Below, piece after piece: positions 35,792-45,495 of a stretch of DNA of 64,000 nt; position 1 is the stretch's first letter, and every line of letters begins with the position of its first letter. A program made the translations under genes and the position numbers. Source of the DNA: Muribaculaceae bacterium (lineage in GTDB: Bacteria > Bacteroidota > Bacteroidia > Bacteroidales > Muribaculaceae). The notes beneath the pieces are model-generated. The model saw nothing but the letters and a program-made list of their open reading frames with translations. It was not told the DNA's origin and did not search any database. The stretch covers positions 1-64,000 of the forward strand of contig JAFZRJ010000023.1 in NCBI GenBank assembly GCA_017619935.1, given 5' to 3'.

Positions 35792-36112
35792 ATGTACGCA
35801 ATTGTAGAAATTCAGGGACAACAGTTCCGCGCCGAAGCCGGCAAGAAGCTGTATGTTCACTATCTCGGCGACGAGAAGAACGAAGGTGATGCTGTCGAGT
35901 TCAACAAAGTTCTGCTCGTGGATGCCGACGGTGCTGTTACAGTGGGCGCACCTACCGTTGAAGGTGCCAAAGTTGTTTGCGAGGTGGAAACTCCTCTCGT
36001 GAAGGGTGAACACGTCATCGTTTTCAAGAAAAAACGTCGCAAAGGCTACCGCCGTCTCAACGGCCATCGCCAGCAATTCACCTTGCTCAAAATTAAAGAA
36101 GTTGTTGCTTAA
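35792..36112 (+). CDS. rplU: 50S ribosomal protein L21
   Basis: L21 binds 23S rRNA in the large subunit. The 106-residue product opens with the conserved [17 protein letters not shown] and ends in [19 protein letters not shown], the RNA-binding signature of the family. Length is normal. It precedes rpmA by 20 nt, the usual bacterial pair, under a good promoter. Confidence 0.97.
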   Translation: MYAIVEIQGQQFRAEAGKKLYVHYLGDEKNEGDAVEFNKVLLVDADGAVTVGAPTVEGAKVVCEVETPLVKGEHVIVFKKKRRKGYRRLNGHRQQFTLLKIKEVVA

Positions 36113-36132
36113 CCCCTAAAATTTTATCGATT

Positions 36133-36402
36133 ATGGCACATAAAAAAGGTGTAGGTAGTTCGAAGAACGGTCGCGAGAGCGAAAGCAAGCGACTTGGCGT
36201 TAAAATTTATGGCGGTCAATTCGCAAAGGCTGGTAACATCATCCGCCGTCAGCGCGGTACGGTGAACCGTCCGGGTCTGAACGTGGGCATGGGTCGCGAC
36301 CACACTCTCTATGCACTTGTTGATGGCACTGTAGAGTTCAAGAAACGCGATGGCCACACTTACATTAACGTAGTGGCTGCCCCAAAAGACGAGCAAAACT
36401 AA
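36133..36402 (+). CDS. rpmA: 50S ribosomal protein L27
   Basis: An 89-residue protein starting [20 protein letters not shown], the flexible tail that reaches the peptidyl-transferase centre, followed by [22 protein letters not shown]. There is no N-terminal extension needing Prp cleavage as in Firmicutes. Second gene of rplU-rpmA, followed by a terminator. Confidence 0.97.
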   Translation: MAHKKGVGSSKNGRESESKRLGVKIYGGQFAKAGNIIRRQRGTVNRPGLNVGMGRDHTLYALVDGTVEFKKRDGHTYINVVAAPKDEQN

Positions 36403-36444
36403 AAAGCAAGTGTTCTCAGGAACACTCTTAATGGAAAAAATTAA

Positions 36445-36479
36445 AATGACGATGGCCATTTGACCATCGTCATTTTTTT
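36445..36479 (+). terminator. Rho-independent terminator of rplU-rpmA
   Basis: Perfect arms AATGACGATGG / CCATCGTCATT with 8-nt loop and a run of T. Confidence 0.92.
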
Positions 36480-36634
36480 GCCTTCAAAACGAAAAGACTT
36501 TTTAAGCGCATCAACTGCATCAACATCGCATTCCGACTCACACGAGAGCGCATTCCGACAAGCCTTAAAACCACATTCAAAATCATGTTGGTTACTTTTT
36601 TTCATTTTATGCTCGCCAAATCAATGATTTTTAT

Positions 36635-36642
36635 TACCTTTG
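36635..36642 (+). promoter_or_regulatory. Promoter -7 box for the cohesin/LRR operon
   Basis: TACCTTTG, followed by CAAG, lies 43 nt before the ATG at 36685. Confidence 0.65.
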
Positions 36643-36684
36643 CAAGTTGAATAATATTTTGAAGATTAAATCGTTATTAGTAAT

Positions 36685-37170
36685 ATGAAACCGATTCGCT
36701 TACGATACTTAATTGCTGCGGTATTTGCGCTGGCCACTCTTTGCTGTTTCGCCGGCAACCGATTGTATGTCAAAGATTTCGCCATTAATCCAGGCGAGAC
36801 CAAAATCATTGAAATCTATGTGGAGAACAGCAAACCGATTATCAGCCTTCAAGCCGACATCGTACTGCCGGCCGGACTGACCATGGTCTGCGACAGCATC
36901 ATGCTCACCGACCGCGCCAAGAAACACGCTGTCATGGCAAGTGAGAACGATGGCGTTTACACCATCATGTCATTCTCCATGAGTAACACCCCCTTCAAGG
37001 GCAACAACGGTCCCATCATCGAAGTGCCGGTGGTCGCCAGCGACGATTTTTCTCAGTCGGGCGACATTGTCGTGACCGACATCACTGTGCAAGCCTCCGA
37101 CCGCACCACACTCATCAAAAACGGCCAAAGCCAAAGCAAAGCATACATAGCAAAAACATTCACTGAATAA
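36685..37170 (+). CDS. Exported protein made of one cohesin-like domain
   Basis: A 161-residue secreted protein: a signal peptide (to about residue 24) and then one beta-sandwich (25-150) that resembles cohesin/carbohydrate-module folds of Bacteroidales: FAINPGETKIIEIYVEN, LQADIVLPAGLTM, MSFSMSNTPFKGNNGPIIEVPV. The same kind of module recurs near the C-termini of the next two proteins. It lacks a C-terminal sorting tail. It starts an operon with those genes (29-nt gap). Cohesins bind dockerins; whether this one does is inference, since only fold-level similarity can be read. Confidence 0.68.
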   Translation: MKPIRLRYLIAAVFALATLCCFAGNRLYVKDFAINPGETKIIEIYVENSKPIISLQADIVLPAGLTMVCDSIMLTDRAKKHAVMASENDGVYTIMSFSMSNTPFKGNNGPIIEVPVVASDDFSQSGDIVVTDITVQASDRTTLIKNGQSQSKAYIAKTFTE

Positions 37171-37199
37171 CATCACTGTACTATCACTTGTAATATAAT

Positions 37200-39284
37200 A
37201 TGCAACGCAACATCATCATCAGCGCATTTCTGGCACTTGCTTTGCAAGCAGTTGCCGTCGAAGTTGAAACCACCGCTGGACAACTTAGCGCCGACCTCAA
37301 CGAAACGACAGATACATCACTAACTATCAGGGGAACTTTAGATGCTCGTGACTTCAAATTTATTGCCGAAGCGATGCCTCAACTCACCGAGCTTGATTTG
37401 AGTCAAGCCGACATTGTGGCCTTCAGTGACCCTACGGGATCGCTCATCAGCTCGGTCACCAACTATCCAGCACGAACACTTCCGCACGCCATGCTCACTG
37501 GCATGGGACTCACGCAAGTGGTGCTGCCCGCCAATCTTGAGGGCATTGGGCAAGCGGCTCTTGCCGGTTGCAAGCAACTGACAAGCATCGAGTTACCCAC
37601 CGGTCTGACCACACTGGGCGCTTACGCGTTCAATAACACGGGACTTACTTCCATTAGTGTACCCGCGACCATCGCCACTATTGGCGAGGGCGTGTTCTCG
37701 AACTGCAACGCGCTGGAAACTGCGGTCATCAACAATGCCATTATCAGCAATGACGAGTTCAAGGGTGACGCCCTGCTGAGCAATGTGACCATAGGCAACG
37801 AAGTGACCACCATCGGTGACGCTGCTTTTAGCGGATGTACGTCACTTGCAGGTATCACGCTGGGCGATGCTTGCGGCATCACCACCATCGGGCAAGAGGC
37901 TTTTGCCGGATCAGGGCTGAACACTATCGACCTTGAGGCCATGACGCATCTGAGTTCCATCGGTGCATGGGCGTTCACAGGCGCCCCCTTGCAAGTGATT
38001 CAAGTACCTGAATCGGTGACCGACATTGGCGCTGGCGCATTTTTCTATATGCCACAACTCGCCGAAGCATCCATTCCCGGACTCACGAAAGTGAACAACT
38101 ACACCTTTACGGGCAACGATATGCTCACGTCGCCCGAAGTATTGGCCGAGGGCACAGAGCGCATCGGCGATTACGCTTTTTATGGCGCGTCGGGATTCCA
38201 AACTTTCGTACTTCCCTCAACAATCGCCTATATCGGCGACAAGGCCATGGCAGGCATGACCGGGCTCACGCAACTTGACGTGTTGGGAGACGTTGCCGCA
38301 CTAGGCGACAACGTGTGGGAAGGCATTGACCAACCGCAGGTGAACCTTGACACCCGACGCAGCAACGAAATCAGTCTAACATTCGCACAAGCCGAACAGT
38401 GGCAAAATTTCCACATTTTGCTGGATTACCTGTTGGGTGACGCCAACGATGACGCCCGCGTAAATGTGCTGGACATCACCACCACAGTCGATTACATCCA
38501 GAAAGACTATCCCGAAGTGTTTGTCTTCCCGGCTGCCGACGTAGAGGGTGACAACACCATCAATGTACTGGACATCACAGGTATGGTGGACATCATCTTG
38601 GACAAGACTTACAGTACCATTCGTGCCATCAGAGGCATCGACACCACCAACGGCATGAATGTGACCGACGACGAACTCGTCATTTCCGACATGCACATCT
38701 GGCCCGGCAGAACCGAGACAGTGGCCATCGGTCTGAACAACAACACCGCCTATAATGCTATGGAGTGTGACGTCACACTCTCGGAAGGTCTGGAACTCGC
38801 CGACGAAATTGTCGGGCTCACCGAGCGCACACAGAATCACGTTACAGCCATTCGCCAGCAGCCCAACGGCTCTTACCGCATCGTGCTCTTCTCACTTGAC
38901 AACCAAGAGATTGTCGGCAGCGAAGGCAACATCTTTACGCTTAACGTGAAAGCGACTGATGAAGTATCGTCGAACAGCCACATCGAAATCTCGCGAGTGG
39001 TCTATGCCGACCACAATTATGACTACCTCGGCAATTCGGCTATTGCTTACGTGCATAACGTCGTCACTGGTGTTGATGACGTGCACAACATGACCAGCAA
39101 GGTTTGGGGCGAGGCAGGAAGGCTGTTCATCGAAACACCGGCCGAGGGAATGGCACAAATCGTGACTGCTAGCGGCATCGCTAAGACTGTGAACGTGAAA
39201 CCTGGCATCAACGAATTCTCTGTCGAGCCTGGCATCTACATGATTCGCATCAACGGAACCTCACATAAAGTAGTGGTCTTTTAA
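37200..39284 (+). CDS. BspA-type LRR surface protein with dockerin, cohesin-like module and sorting tail
   Basis: A 694-residue exported protein (signal peptide to about residue 19). Residues 40-395 are BspA/LRR_5-type leucine-rich repeats (TTIGDAAFSGCTSLAGITLG, TTIGQEAFAGSG). A dockerin-like module with two calcium loops follows (Gly-Asp-Ala-Asn-Asp-Asp near 414; Asp-Val-Glu-Gly-Asp-Asn near 445; both continue xxNVLDITxxVDxI). A cohesin-like module spans about 485-605. The tail (about 622-694, ending EPGIYMIRINGTSHKVVVF) looks like a T9SS sorting domain. BspA repeats often mediate adhesion. The next gene is a paralogue with the same architecture. Confidence 0.78.
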   Translation: MQRNIIISAFLALALQAVAVEVETTAGQLSADLNETTDTSLTIRGTLDARDFKFIAEAMPQLTELDLSQADIVAFSDPTGSLISSVTNYPARTLPHAMLTGMGLTQVVLPANLEGIGQAALAGCKQLTSIELPTGLTTLGAYAFNNTGLTSISVPATIATIGEGVFSNCNALETAVINNAIISNDEFKGDALLSNVTIGNEVTTIGDAAFSGCTSLAGITLGDACGITTIGQEAFAGSGLNTIDLEAMTHLSSIGAWAFTGAPLQVIQVPESVTDIGAGAFFYMPQLAEASIPGLTKVNNYTFTGNDMLTSPEVLAEGTERIGDYAFYGASGFQTFVLPSTIAYIGDKAMAGMTGLTQLDVLGDVAALGDNVWEGIDQPQVNLDTRRSNEISLTFAQAEQWQNFHILLDYLLGDANDDARVNVLDITTTVDYIQKDYPEVFVFPAADVEGDNTINVLDITGMVDIILDKTYSTIRAIRGIDTTNGMNVTDDELVISDMHIWPGRTETVAIGLNNNTAYNAMECDVTLSEGLELADEIVGLTERTQNHVTAIRQQPNGSYRIVLFSLDNQEIVGSEGNIFTLNVKATDEVSSNSHIEISRVVYADHNYDYLGNSAIAYVHNVVTGVDDVHNMTSKVWGEAGRLFIETPAEGMAQIVTASGIAKTVNVKPGINEFSVEPGIYMIRINGTSHKVVVF

Positions 39285-39314
39285 TCGAACAATCTAACTC
39301 CAACAACCAAGAAT

Positions 39315-41324
39315 ATGCGTAAGTTCACACTATTCATAACAGGCATCCTGCTTAGCACCGCCAGTGCTTGGGGCATCACCGTATCGCCAACCGCCGGAGG
39401 ACAACTGAGCACGCTTGTCACCGACCACAATGTAACCACACTTGTTGTCAACGGCGTGATTGATGCCCGCGACTTTGAGTTTATGGGTAACCAACTCAAA
39501 AAACTCACCAACATCAACTTGCAAGCTGCACGAATTGAGGCTTACAATGGCGAAAAACCGATTTTCGCCAACCAGTTCGCCTATCCGGCCAATACTCTCC
39601 CGACGATGGGACTGGCCAGCCACCCCACCCTGCAGCAGATTACACTTCCTGGCAGTGCCACCACAATAGGTGCTGGTGCCTTGGCCGGCTGCAAACAGCT
39701 CACCACGGTCACTTGCAACGACGGATTGCTGGAAATTGACGCTTTTGCCTTTGCCGGATGTACCAAACTGGCGACTTTCACCATTCCCAAAAGTGTTCAA
39801 CGATTGGGTGATGGAGCGTTTACCCGGTGTTCGGCTTTAACCACCGTCAAATTAGGAACCACTGGCACGCCCAGCACGTTGACCATCGGCAATGAAGCAT
39901 TTTTAGGCTGCTCGGTCCTCGCAACCATCTCGTTCAACAGCAAGTTGGCGAGCATTGGCCACAGGGCTTTTGCCGGGACAAAATTCAAAGCATTGGACCT
40001 GAGTGCATATAATCAACTTGCCAACATCGGCGACTATGCTTTTGCCAAAGCCCCCCTCACCACCGTCAAGTTCCCCAACAGCGTCAAGGCGATGGGAACT
40101 GGTGCGCTGCTCTATTCTTCGGCGACAAGCGTGAATTTCCCCACCTCATTGCAGAGAGTTCCCGCATATGCTTTGGCGGGCGCTAAAGGAATCACCAGCA
40201 TTGACTTGACATCCGTTGCCATCGACTCCATTGGCGACTACGCATTCTATAAAGTGAACAATCCCACTTCGGTACAACTGCCGGCCACAACCTACTATAT
40301 CGGCACCAAAGCCATGGCGGGAATGACTGGTCTCACGTCTATCACCTCCATGGCCATGGCCGTCCCCGAGTTGGGTGATGACGTGTGGGACGGACTGGAC
40401 CAGCCAGCCATCACACTTCGCGTCCCAGCTTCCTCCGTTCAGGCTTATGAGTCAGCCGCCCAGTGGAAAGAATTCAATATCGTAGTGTCGTTCCGCAGGG
40501 GTGATGTCAATATGGACGGAATCGTCGATATTTCAGATGTCAATGCTGTCATCAATTTTATGCTGAATTTGCCACCTGGAGAACCCTTTGTTTTCCAAGC
40601 GGCCGACCTCAACCAAGACAACAAGGTCGATGTGGAAGATTTGAACCACATCATCAACATTATCCTCGATTTGGAATTCTCGCCTATGGTTCCCGATACT
40701 GGCGACATGATTACCATCGACGATTTCGCTGTTGAACCTGGAGAGATTCACACAATAGACGTCAAACTGTCGAATCTTGACGACTACTCGGCTTTGCAGT
40801 TCGACATGGTATTGCCCGACGGCTTGACGCTGGTCGATGATGCGGTCACCACAGCACAAAGCACTGACGGTTTCCAAATTCAAACCAGTGAAAACGGCAA
40901 CACTCTGCGCGTTCTGTGCTACAGCATGCAGGGCAAGAACTTGGGCAATAGCGAGGACAACACTGTTCTACACGTGAAGGTCCAAGCCACTGACCAACTG
41001 ACCAACCAATCAATCATCGCTCTGGACAACGTGACACTGTCCACGCACGAATGTGCGCCTCGCCACTGCGAGAACACTTACGCCTACGTCAGCAAAAACA
41101 CGGCAGTCAATGACATCGCCGCCACGAATTGCAAAGTGTGGGCTCAAGGTGGCACGCTCGTTATAGAATCCGACAATGCACTGACGGCTCAACTCGTGGC
41201 CATGAACGGCACCTTCACACAACTGGCCGTTCTGAGCGGACACAATGAGTACACCGACATTGAACCAGGATTCTATGTGGTGCGCATTGCTGGCGAAAGC
41301 CACAAAGTGGTGATTAAAAACTAG
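39315..41324 (+). CDS. Paralogous LRR surface protein with dockerin, cohesin-like module and sorting tail
   Basis: A 669-residue paralogue of the preceding protein, 30 nt downstream. It has a signal peptide (to about 20), BspA-type LRR (40-385, for example [10 protein letters not shown]), a dockerin with loops [20 protein letters not shown] (near 395) and [20 protein letters not shown] (near 429), a cohesin-like module (about 463-590, [17 protein letters not shown]) and a sorting-like tail ending [20 protein letters not shown]. Its calcium loops are more canonical than in the neighbour. Its stop is only 2 nt from the trmB start, so translation of a housekeeping gene follows directly. Confidence 0.78.
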   Translation: MRKFTLFITGILLSTASAWGITVSPTAGGQLSTLVTDHNVTTLVVNGVIDARDFEFMGNQLKKLTNINLQAARIEAYNGEKPIFANQFAYPANTLPTMGLASHPTLQQITLPGSATTIGAGALAGCKQLTTVTCNDGLLEIDAFAFAGCTKLATFTIPKSVQRLGDGAFTRCSALTTVKLGTTGTPSTLTIGNEAFLGCSVLATISFNSKLASIGHRAFAGTKFKALDLSAYNQLANIGDYAFAKAPLTTVKFPNSVKAMGTGALLYSSATSVNFPTSLQRVPAYALAGAKGITSIDLTSVAIDSIGDYAFYKVNNPTSVQLPATTYYIGTKAMAGMTGLTSITSMAMAVPELGDDVWDGLDQPAITLRVPASSVQAYESAAQWKEFNIVVSFRRGDVNMDGIVDISDVNAVINFMLNLPPGEPFVFQAADLNQDNKVDVEDLNHIINIILDLEFSPMVPDTGDMITIDDFAVEPGEIHTIDVKLSNLDDYSALQFDMVLPDGLTLVDDAVTTAQSTDGFQIQTSENGNTLRVLCYSMQGKNLGNSEDNTVLHVKVQATDQLTNQSIIALDNVTLSTHECAPRHCENTYAYVSKNTAVNDIAATNCKVWAQGGTLVIESDNALTAQLVAMNGTFTQLAVLSGHNEYTDIEPGFYVVRIAGESHKVVIKN

Positions 41325-41326
41325 AT

Positions 41327-42079
41327 ATGGGGAAAAACAAATTAAAGAAATTTGCTGAAATGGAAACTATGAACTGCGTGTTCCAGTTTCCATTTTCAGC
41401 CTTAAAGGACGGAAATTGCCCATTGCGTGGCAACTGGAACGAAGCCTGCTTTCACAACGACCATCCCATCGTGCTGGAACTGGGCTGCGGAAAGGGCGAA
41501 TATGCCGTCGGATTGGGCAAACGATTCCCCGACAAAAACTACATCGGCGTTGATATCAAGGGAGCACGCATGTGGACTGGAGCCAAGCAGGTCGTCGAAC
41601 AAGGGCTGACCAATGTGGCCTTCTTGCGCACGAGCATCGAACTCATCGACCGTCTCTTCGCCCCCGATGAGGTTAACGAAATCTGGATAACCTTCCCCGA
41701 TCCCCAGATGAAGAAAGTGAACAAACGGCTGACCAGCACCCGTTTTCTCGACAACTACCGCCGCATACTCAAGCCCGACGGAATCGTTCACCTGAAAACC
41801 GACAGCCCGTTCCTTTACACCTATACCAGCGAACTGGTCAAGGTGAATGACCTGCATGCCGAGGTGAATACCGCCGACCTCTACAACAGCGGATTGGCCG
41901 ACGACATCCTCGAAATCAAGACTTATTACGAGCAGCAATGGCTGAGCCGCGGGCTCTCCATCAAGTACATCAAGTTCCGCTTACCACACGGCACTTCGCT
42001 AGTGGAACCCGACATTGAAATTGAGCCTGACACCTACCGCAGTTACAACCGTGGGCATGTAGAAGGCGAAAACGAATAA
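41327..42079 (+). CDS. trmB: tRNA (guanine-N7-)-methyltransferase
   Basis: TrmB puts m7G at position 46 of tRNAs using SAM. The 250-residue protein has the SAM-binding motif [11 protein letters not shown] (about 49-59), [10 protein letters not shown], and the family signature [20 protein letters not shown] split near 125-145, then FRLPHG. The start 2 nt after the LRR gene suggests translational coupling or read-through from that operon; I see no separate promoter box. The order trmB-mrp-M48 follows with gaps of about 37 nt. Confidence 0.94.
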   Translation: MGKNKLKKFAEMETMNCVFQFPFSALKDGNCPLRGNWNEACFHNDHPIVLELGCGKGEYAVGLGKRFPDKNYIGVDIKGARMWTGAKQVVEQGLTNVAFLRTSIELIDRLFAPDEVNEIWITFPDPQMKKVNKRLTSTRFLDNYRRILKPDGIVHLKTDSPFLYTYTSELVKVNDLHAEVNTADLYNSGLADDILEIKTYYEQQWLSRGLSIKYIKFRLPHGTSLVEPDIEIEPDTYRSYNRGHVEGENE

Positions 42080-42118
42080 ACGAACCAACTCAGTAGAACA
42101 ATCAATAAGAACCAAAAC

Positions 42119-43225
42119 ATGGAACTCTACCCGTCATTAATACTCGACGCTTTGCGAACGGTGCGCTACCCGGGCACCGGCAAAGACCTTGTGACGATGG
42201 GAATGGCCGAGGACGACATACGCATCGATGGCAACAGCGTGCATTTTTCGCTGATTTTTGACAAGAAAACCGACCCGTTCATCAAGTCGGTTGTGCGAGC
42301 CGCCGAAGTGGCCATCAACACACACGTCAGCCCCGATATTGACATTAAGGGCAACATTGCCGTCAAGATACGTCAGGAAATGGAACCCCAAACCGAGACT
42401 AATCCGCTGCCCGGCGTGAAAAACATCATCGGCGTTTCGAGCGGGAAAGGCGGTGTGGGGAAAAGCACCGTGGCGAGCAACCTGGCAGTGGCGTTGGCGT
42501 TGCAAGGCTACAAGGTGGGGCTGCTGGATGCCGACATTTTCGGCCCTAGTATTCCCAAAATGTTCGGTATTGAAGACGAACAACTCTTCATGCACGAGGT
42601 GGACGGCAAAAAACTCATTATACCGGCCGAAAAATTCGGCGTAAAAATCCTTTCTATCGGTTTCCTCGTTGACAAGGAAAAAGCCGTTCTATGGCGAGGT
42701 GCCATGGCCAGCAGCGCCATCAAACAGCTTATCAGCGAGGGCGACTGGGGCGAATTGGATTACTTCATCATCGACATGCCGCCGGGCACCAGCGACATTC
42801 ATCTCACCCTGGTGCAAACACTGGGCATTACTGGGGCCATCGTTGTCACCACGCCACAAGAAGTGGCGCTGGCCGATGCCCGAAAGGGTGTCTCGATGTT
42901 CCTCGGCGAACACGTCAACGTGCCTGTGTTGGGCATCGTGGAAAATATGTCCTGGTTTACTCCAGCGACTCATCCCACCGAAAAATATTTCATCTTCGGG
43001 CAGGACGGCGGCAAAAACTTGGCCGAAAAACTCGGCGTGAAACTGCTGGGACAAGTGCCTCTGGTTGCCAGCATCTGCAAGGGTGGCGACGAGGGAACAC
43101 CGGTGGCGCTGCAAAACAGCGTATCGGGAGTGTCGTTCACCAAACTCGCTTCGGCGGTCGTTGAAGCCGTTGAACAGCGAAATTCCACCCTACCCCCCAC
43201 ACAACATGTGGTGACACACGATTAA
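42119..43225 (+). CDS. mrp: Mrp/NBP35-type iron-sulfur carrier ATPase
   Basis: A 368-residue P-loop NTPase of the Mrp/ApbC group, which carries Fe-S clusters to target proteins. An N-terminal DUF59/MIP18 domain (1-85) precedes the deviant Walker A SSGKGGVGKST (about 104-114), the GLLDADIFGPSIPKMFG segment and DYFIIDMPPGTSDIHL (Walker B region). The place where many Mrp proteins have a CPxC cluster-binding pair reads ENMSWFTPATHPTEKYFIFG here, without cysteines. Cluster binding through the classical motif is therefore not expected. Middle gene of trmB-mrp-M48. Confidence 0.93.
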   Translation: MELYPSLILDALRTVRYPGTGKDLVTMGMAEDDIRIDGNSVHFSLIFDKKTDPFIKSVVRAAEVAINTHVSPDIDIKGNIAVKIRQEMEPQTETNPLPGVKNIIGVSSGKGGVGKSTVASNLAVALALQGYKVGLLDADIFGPSIPKMFGIEDEQLFMHEVDGKKLIIPAEKFGVKILSIGFLVDKEKAVLWRGAMASSAIKQLISEGDWGELDYFIIDMPPGTSDIHLTLVQTLGITGAIVVTTPQEVALADARKGVSMFLGEHVNVPVLGIVENMSWFTPATHPTEKYFIFGQDGGKNLAEKLGVKLLGQVPLVASICKGGDEGTPVALQNSVSGVSFTKLASAVVEAVEQRNSTLPPTQHVVTHD

Positions 43226-43261
43226 TTATAAAGAAATAACCAATCATAAACTCTTAAAACA

Positions 43262-44059
43262 ATGAAAAAGATTTTAGCATCACTGGCCGTAGCAGCATTG
43301 CTGCTCACCAGTTGCGGGTCGGTTCCCATCACCGGACGCAAACAACTCAACCTTGTCAGCGACAGCGAAGTGCTGCAATCCAGTTTGTCGAGCTACGCTT
43401 CATTCATGAAGACCGCTCAAGTCTCCACCCAGAAGGTGCAAAGCGAGCAAGTCACTCGCGTAGGCAAGAGAATTGCCGCTGCAACCGAGGCCTATCTGCG
43501 CTACGCAGGATTGGAAAGTGAAATCCAAAACTTCGCATGGGAATTTAATCTTGTGAAAAGCGATGAAATCAACGCTTGGTGTATGCCTGGCGGTAAGATT
43601 GTGGTCTATGAAGGTATCATGAAACTCGTGGGAAGCGATGATGAACTCGCCGTGGTCATCGGGCACGAAGTCGCACACGCCGTGGCAAAACACGCCAACG
43701 AGCGCATGAGCCAGCAGGTGGCCGCCCAGATGGGCGCAAACGTGCTTGGCGCTGTCTTGTCGGGGCAAAGCTACCAGACTCAAACCATTGCCCAGCAGGT
43801 CTATGGTCTTGGCGCTCAGTATGGTGTGATGCAGCCTTTCTCGCGCAAACACGAGAGCGAAGCCGACGAAATGGGACTGGTGTTGATGACCATAGCCGGT
43901 TATAATCCCGATGTGGCCATTACGTTCTGGCAGAAAATGAGTGCCGCCGGTTCAAGCAATGTGCCTGAATTCCTCAGTTCGCACCCCAGCCACGAAACCC
44001 GTATCAGCGACATCCAAAAGAAACTCCCCGAAATCAAAAAGAAATACGCTTCCAAATAA
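43262..44059 (+). CDS. M48 family metalloprotease, lipoprotein
   Basis: A 265-residue envelope zinc protease. The signal peptide ends in a lipobox LTSC (Cys18), so it is probably lipid-anchored. The zinc motif HEVAH sits in VVIGHEVAHAVAKHANERMS (about 134-153), and the third ligand in the ESEADEMGL helix (about 200). This matches the BepA/LoiP-like quality-control proteases of the outer membrane. It is the last gene behind trmB and mrp and is followed by a hairpin shared with the convergent gntR gene. Confidence 0.9.
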   Translation: MKKILASLAVAALLLTSCGSVPITGRKQLNLVSDSEVLQSSLSSYASFMKTAQVSTQKVQSEQVTRVGKRIAAATEAYLRYAGLESEIQNFAWEFNLVKSDEINAWCMPGGKIVVYEGIMKLVGSDDELAVVIGHEVAHAVAKHANERMSQQVAAQMGANVLGAVLSGQSYQTQTIAQQVYGLGAQYGVMQPFSRKHESEADEMGLVLMTIAGYNPDVAITFWQKMSAAGSSNVPEFLSSHPSHETRISDIQKKLPEIKKKYASK

Positions 44060-44102
44060 CATTGGCAACGTAACACTCCAACCCGATATTCGGGTTTAAC
44101 CA

Positions 44103-44138
44103 AGAGGGCTGAGATTCCATCCTGAATCCCAGCCCTCT
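44103..44138. terminator. Bidirectional hairpin between M48 and gntR genes
   Basis: Arms AGAGGGCTG (44103-44111) and CAGCCCTCT (44130-44138), extended inward by GATT/AATC after one mismatch. It lies between convergent genes. Confidence 0.7.
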
Positions 44139-44181
44139 CATTTATCTGCTTATATCTGCTTACAGCTCACATCCCCACGGC

Positions 44182-44556
44182 TCATTGGCCATGGTCGGCT
44201 GCCAAAAACTCTTCATACTTCTGACGTAATTCATCGGGAGTAACTCCCACGGCACGCAGTTGGCCGAAGAAATAGTCCATCTCCCCTTGCATGAGTTGCT
44301 CACGACGCAATCGCACAATGATGTCGCTAGCGTCACTCGATACAAAGTAGCCCAAACCGCGCTTGGTGTAGATCACACCCGACTGCTGTAAATAGTCGTA
44401 GGTGCGGGCCACGGTGTTCACATTGACCTCCATCTGAGCAGCCAGTTCACGCACACTGGGCACCTTGCCGTCGGCTTGCAAGCGCCCGGCTTGAATGTCA
44501 TCGCCAATGCGGTCAGCAATCTGCAAGTATATGGCTTTGTTTTCCTTGAAGTTCAT
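44182..44556 (-). CDS. GntR-family (YtrA-type) transcriptional regulator
   Basis: A 124-residue regulator: winged helix at residues about 8-75 (KAIYLQIADRIGDDIQ, VPSVRELAAQMEVNVNTVAR, the recognition helix, and TKRGLGYFV wing), followed by a short helical dimerisation part instead of a large effector domain. This is the YtrA subfamily, which represses linked ABC exporter genes. It is the last gene of the ABC operon. A perfect palindrome lies on the operon's promoter (46359-46382), so autoregulation is expected. A GTG one codon upstream is a possible start. Confidence 0.9.
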   Translation of the reverse strand: MNFKENKAIYLQIADRIGDDIQAGRLQADGKVPSVRELAAQMEVNVNTVARTYDYLQQSGVIYTKRGLGYFVSSDASDIIVRLRREQLMQGEMDYFFGQLRAVGVTPDELRQKYEEFLAADHGQ

Positions 44557-44565
44557 CACTTTATC

Positions 44566-44634
44566 TTATTTTAATGCGGTTGCACATGCGGCGGCAGCCA
44601 CCGATACCACGACAATTAAACTAACAGTTACCAT
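44566..44634 (-). CDS. Possible 22-residue membrane peptide
   Basis: A small ORF between the ABC permease stop (15 nt) and the gntR start (9 nt) on the same strand. The product MVTVSLIVVVVSV... is actually MVTVSLIVVVSVAAAACATALK in full composition: one short hydrophobic segment with a single Lys at the end. No strong ribosome-binding site is visible, but the genes here are otherwise tightly packed, and small membrane peptides often accompany ABC exporters. It could also be a chance ORF. Confidence 0.4.
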   Translation of the reverse strand: MVTVSLIVVVSVAAAACATALK

Positions 44635-44649
44635 AACATTGACTTTTAA

Positions 44650-45495
44650 TTATTTGAATATCCCCTGTGAAATCACATCTTTGTGCTTGAAACACCACCA
44701 TGCCAGGACACCTCCCACAAGAAGTTGAAGAATGACCCATGGCATTTCGAAAGCGATAAAATCGCCATTGGAGACCAGTTCATAAACCCACCTTCCAAAT
44801 TCTTTCATGCTGCTGAAAATGGATACCGACAGGAGCATCAGCACGCCCAGCACCATCTCAACGGCATAGATAAAGCCGAAGGTCTTCAAAAACGACAAGT
44901 GAGGCCACACCACGCTACCAAGCAAGTAAATGACTTGGTTGGCCAGCAAACTCAGCCAAAAAATGGCCTGCCACATGCCCATTTCGGAGAGTCCCATAAA
45001 ACTCATGAAATTGGACGAAGAACCCATTTCAGAGATGAAATTGATGGGACCTGGCACGATGAAATCAATGTCGCGGAACGGTGTCAGCACCAGTATGCGC
45101 GTCAGGTCGGCCAAATGGGCGCACACGAAGAACGCCACCCAGAATCCAACGATATATATCAGCACGTTGGCAGCAAATTTTTCGACCATCGATGAGGGCG
45201 ACGTGAACATAGCAATGCGGCCCGTTTTGGTTGAGAGGCCATGGAACGACAACGACGCGACAAAGATGCTCAGGAAACTGAATGCCACAACAACAACTGA
45301 AGCGCGCAAGCTCTCTTCCATGCCGCCACTTGTTCCACCCGTCATCATGTTGCCCAGTATCATCGTTGCCGACAATGCGCCGTATATGGCGAGGAGCGAC
45401 AATGAAAGTTGGCGCCAATTCTCACATATTTCTCTGCGAAGGGTCAGTGTGAAACGACCCCAATCGAATACTTGATTTTTCATGACTTCCTTCAT
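44650..45495 (-). CDS. ABC exporter membrane subunit
   Basis: A 281-residue integral membrane protein with about six hydrophobic segments (near 30-50, 68-88, 110-135, 178-200, 205-228 and 252-272), of the ABC-2-like type found with YtrA regulators. No sugar- or peptide-specific motif is visible. Its start overlaps the stop of the ATPase gene by 4 nt (ATGA-type), so the two are coupled. Together they probably form an exporter of unknown substrate, perhaps a cell-wall-active compound as for some YtrA-linked systems. Confidence 0.78.
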   Translation of the reverse strand: MKEVMKNQVFDWGRFTLTLRREICENWRQLSLSLLAIYGALSATMILGNMMTGGTSGGMEESLRASVVVVAFSFLSIFVASLSFHGLSTKTGRIAMFTSPSSMVEKFAANVLIYIVGFWVAFFVCAHLADLTRILVLTPFRDIDFIVPGPINFISEMGSSSNFMSFMGLSEMGMWQAIFWLSLLANQVIYLLGSVVWPHLSFLKTFGFIYAVEMVLGVLMLLSVSIFSSMKEFGRWVYELVSNGDFIAFEMPWVILQLLVGGVLAWWCFKHKDVISQGIFK

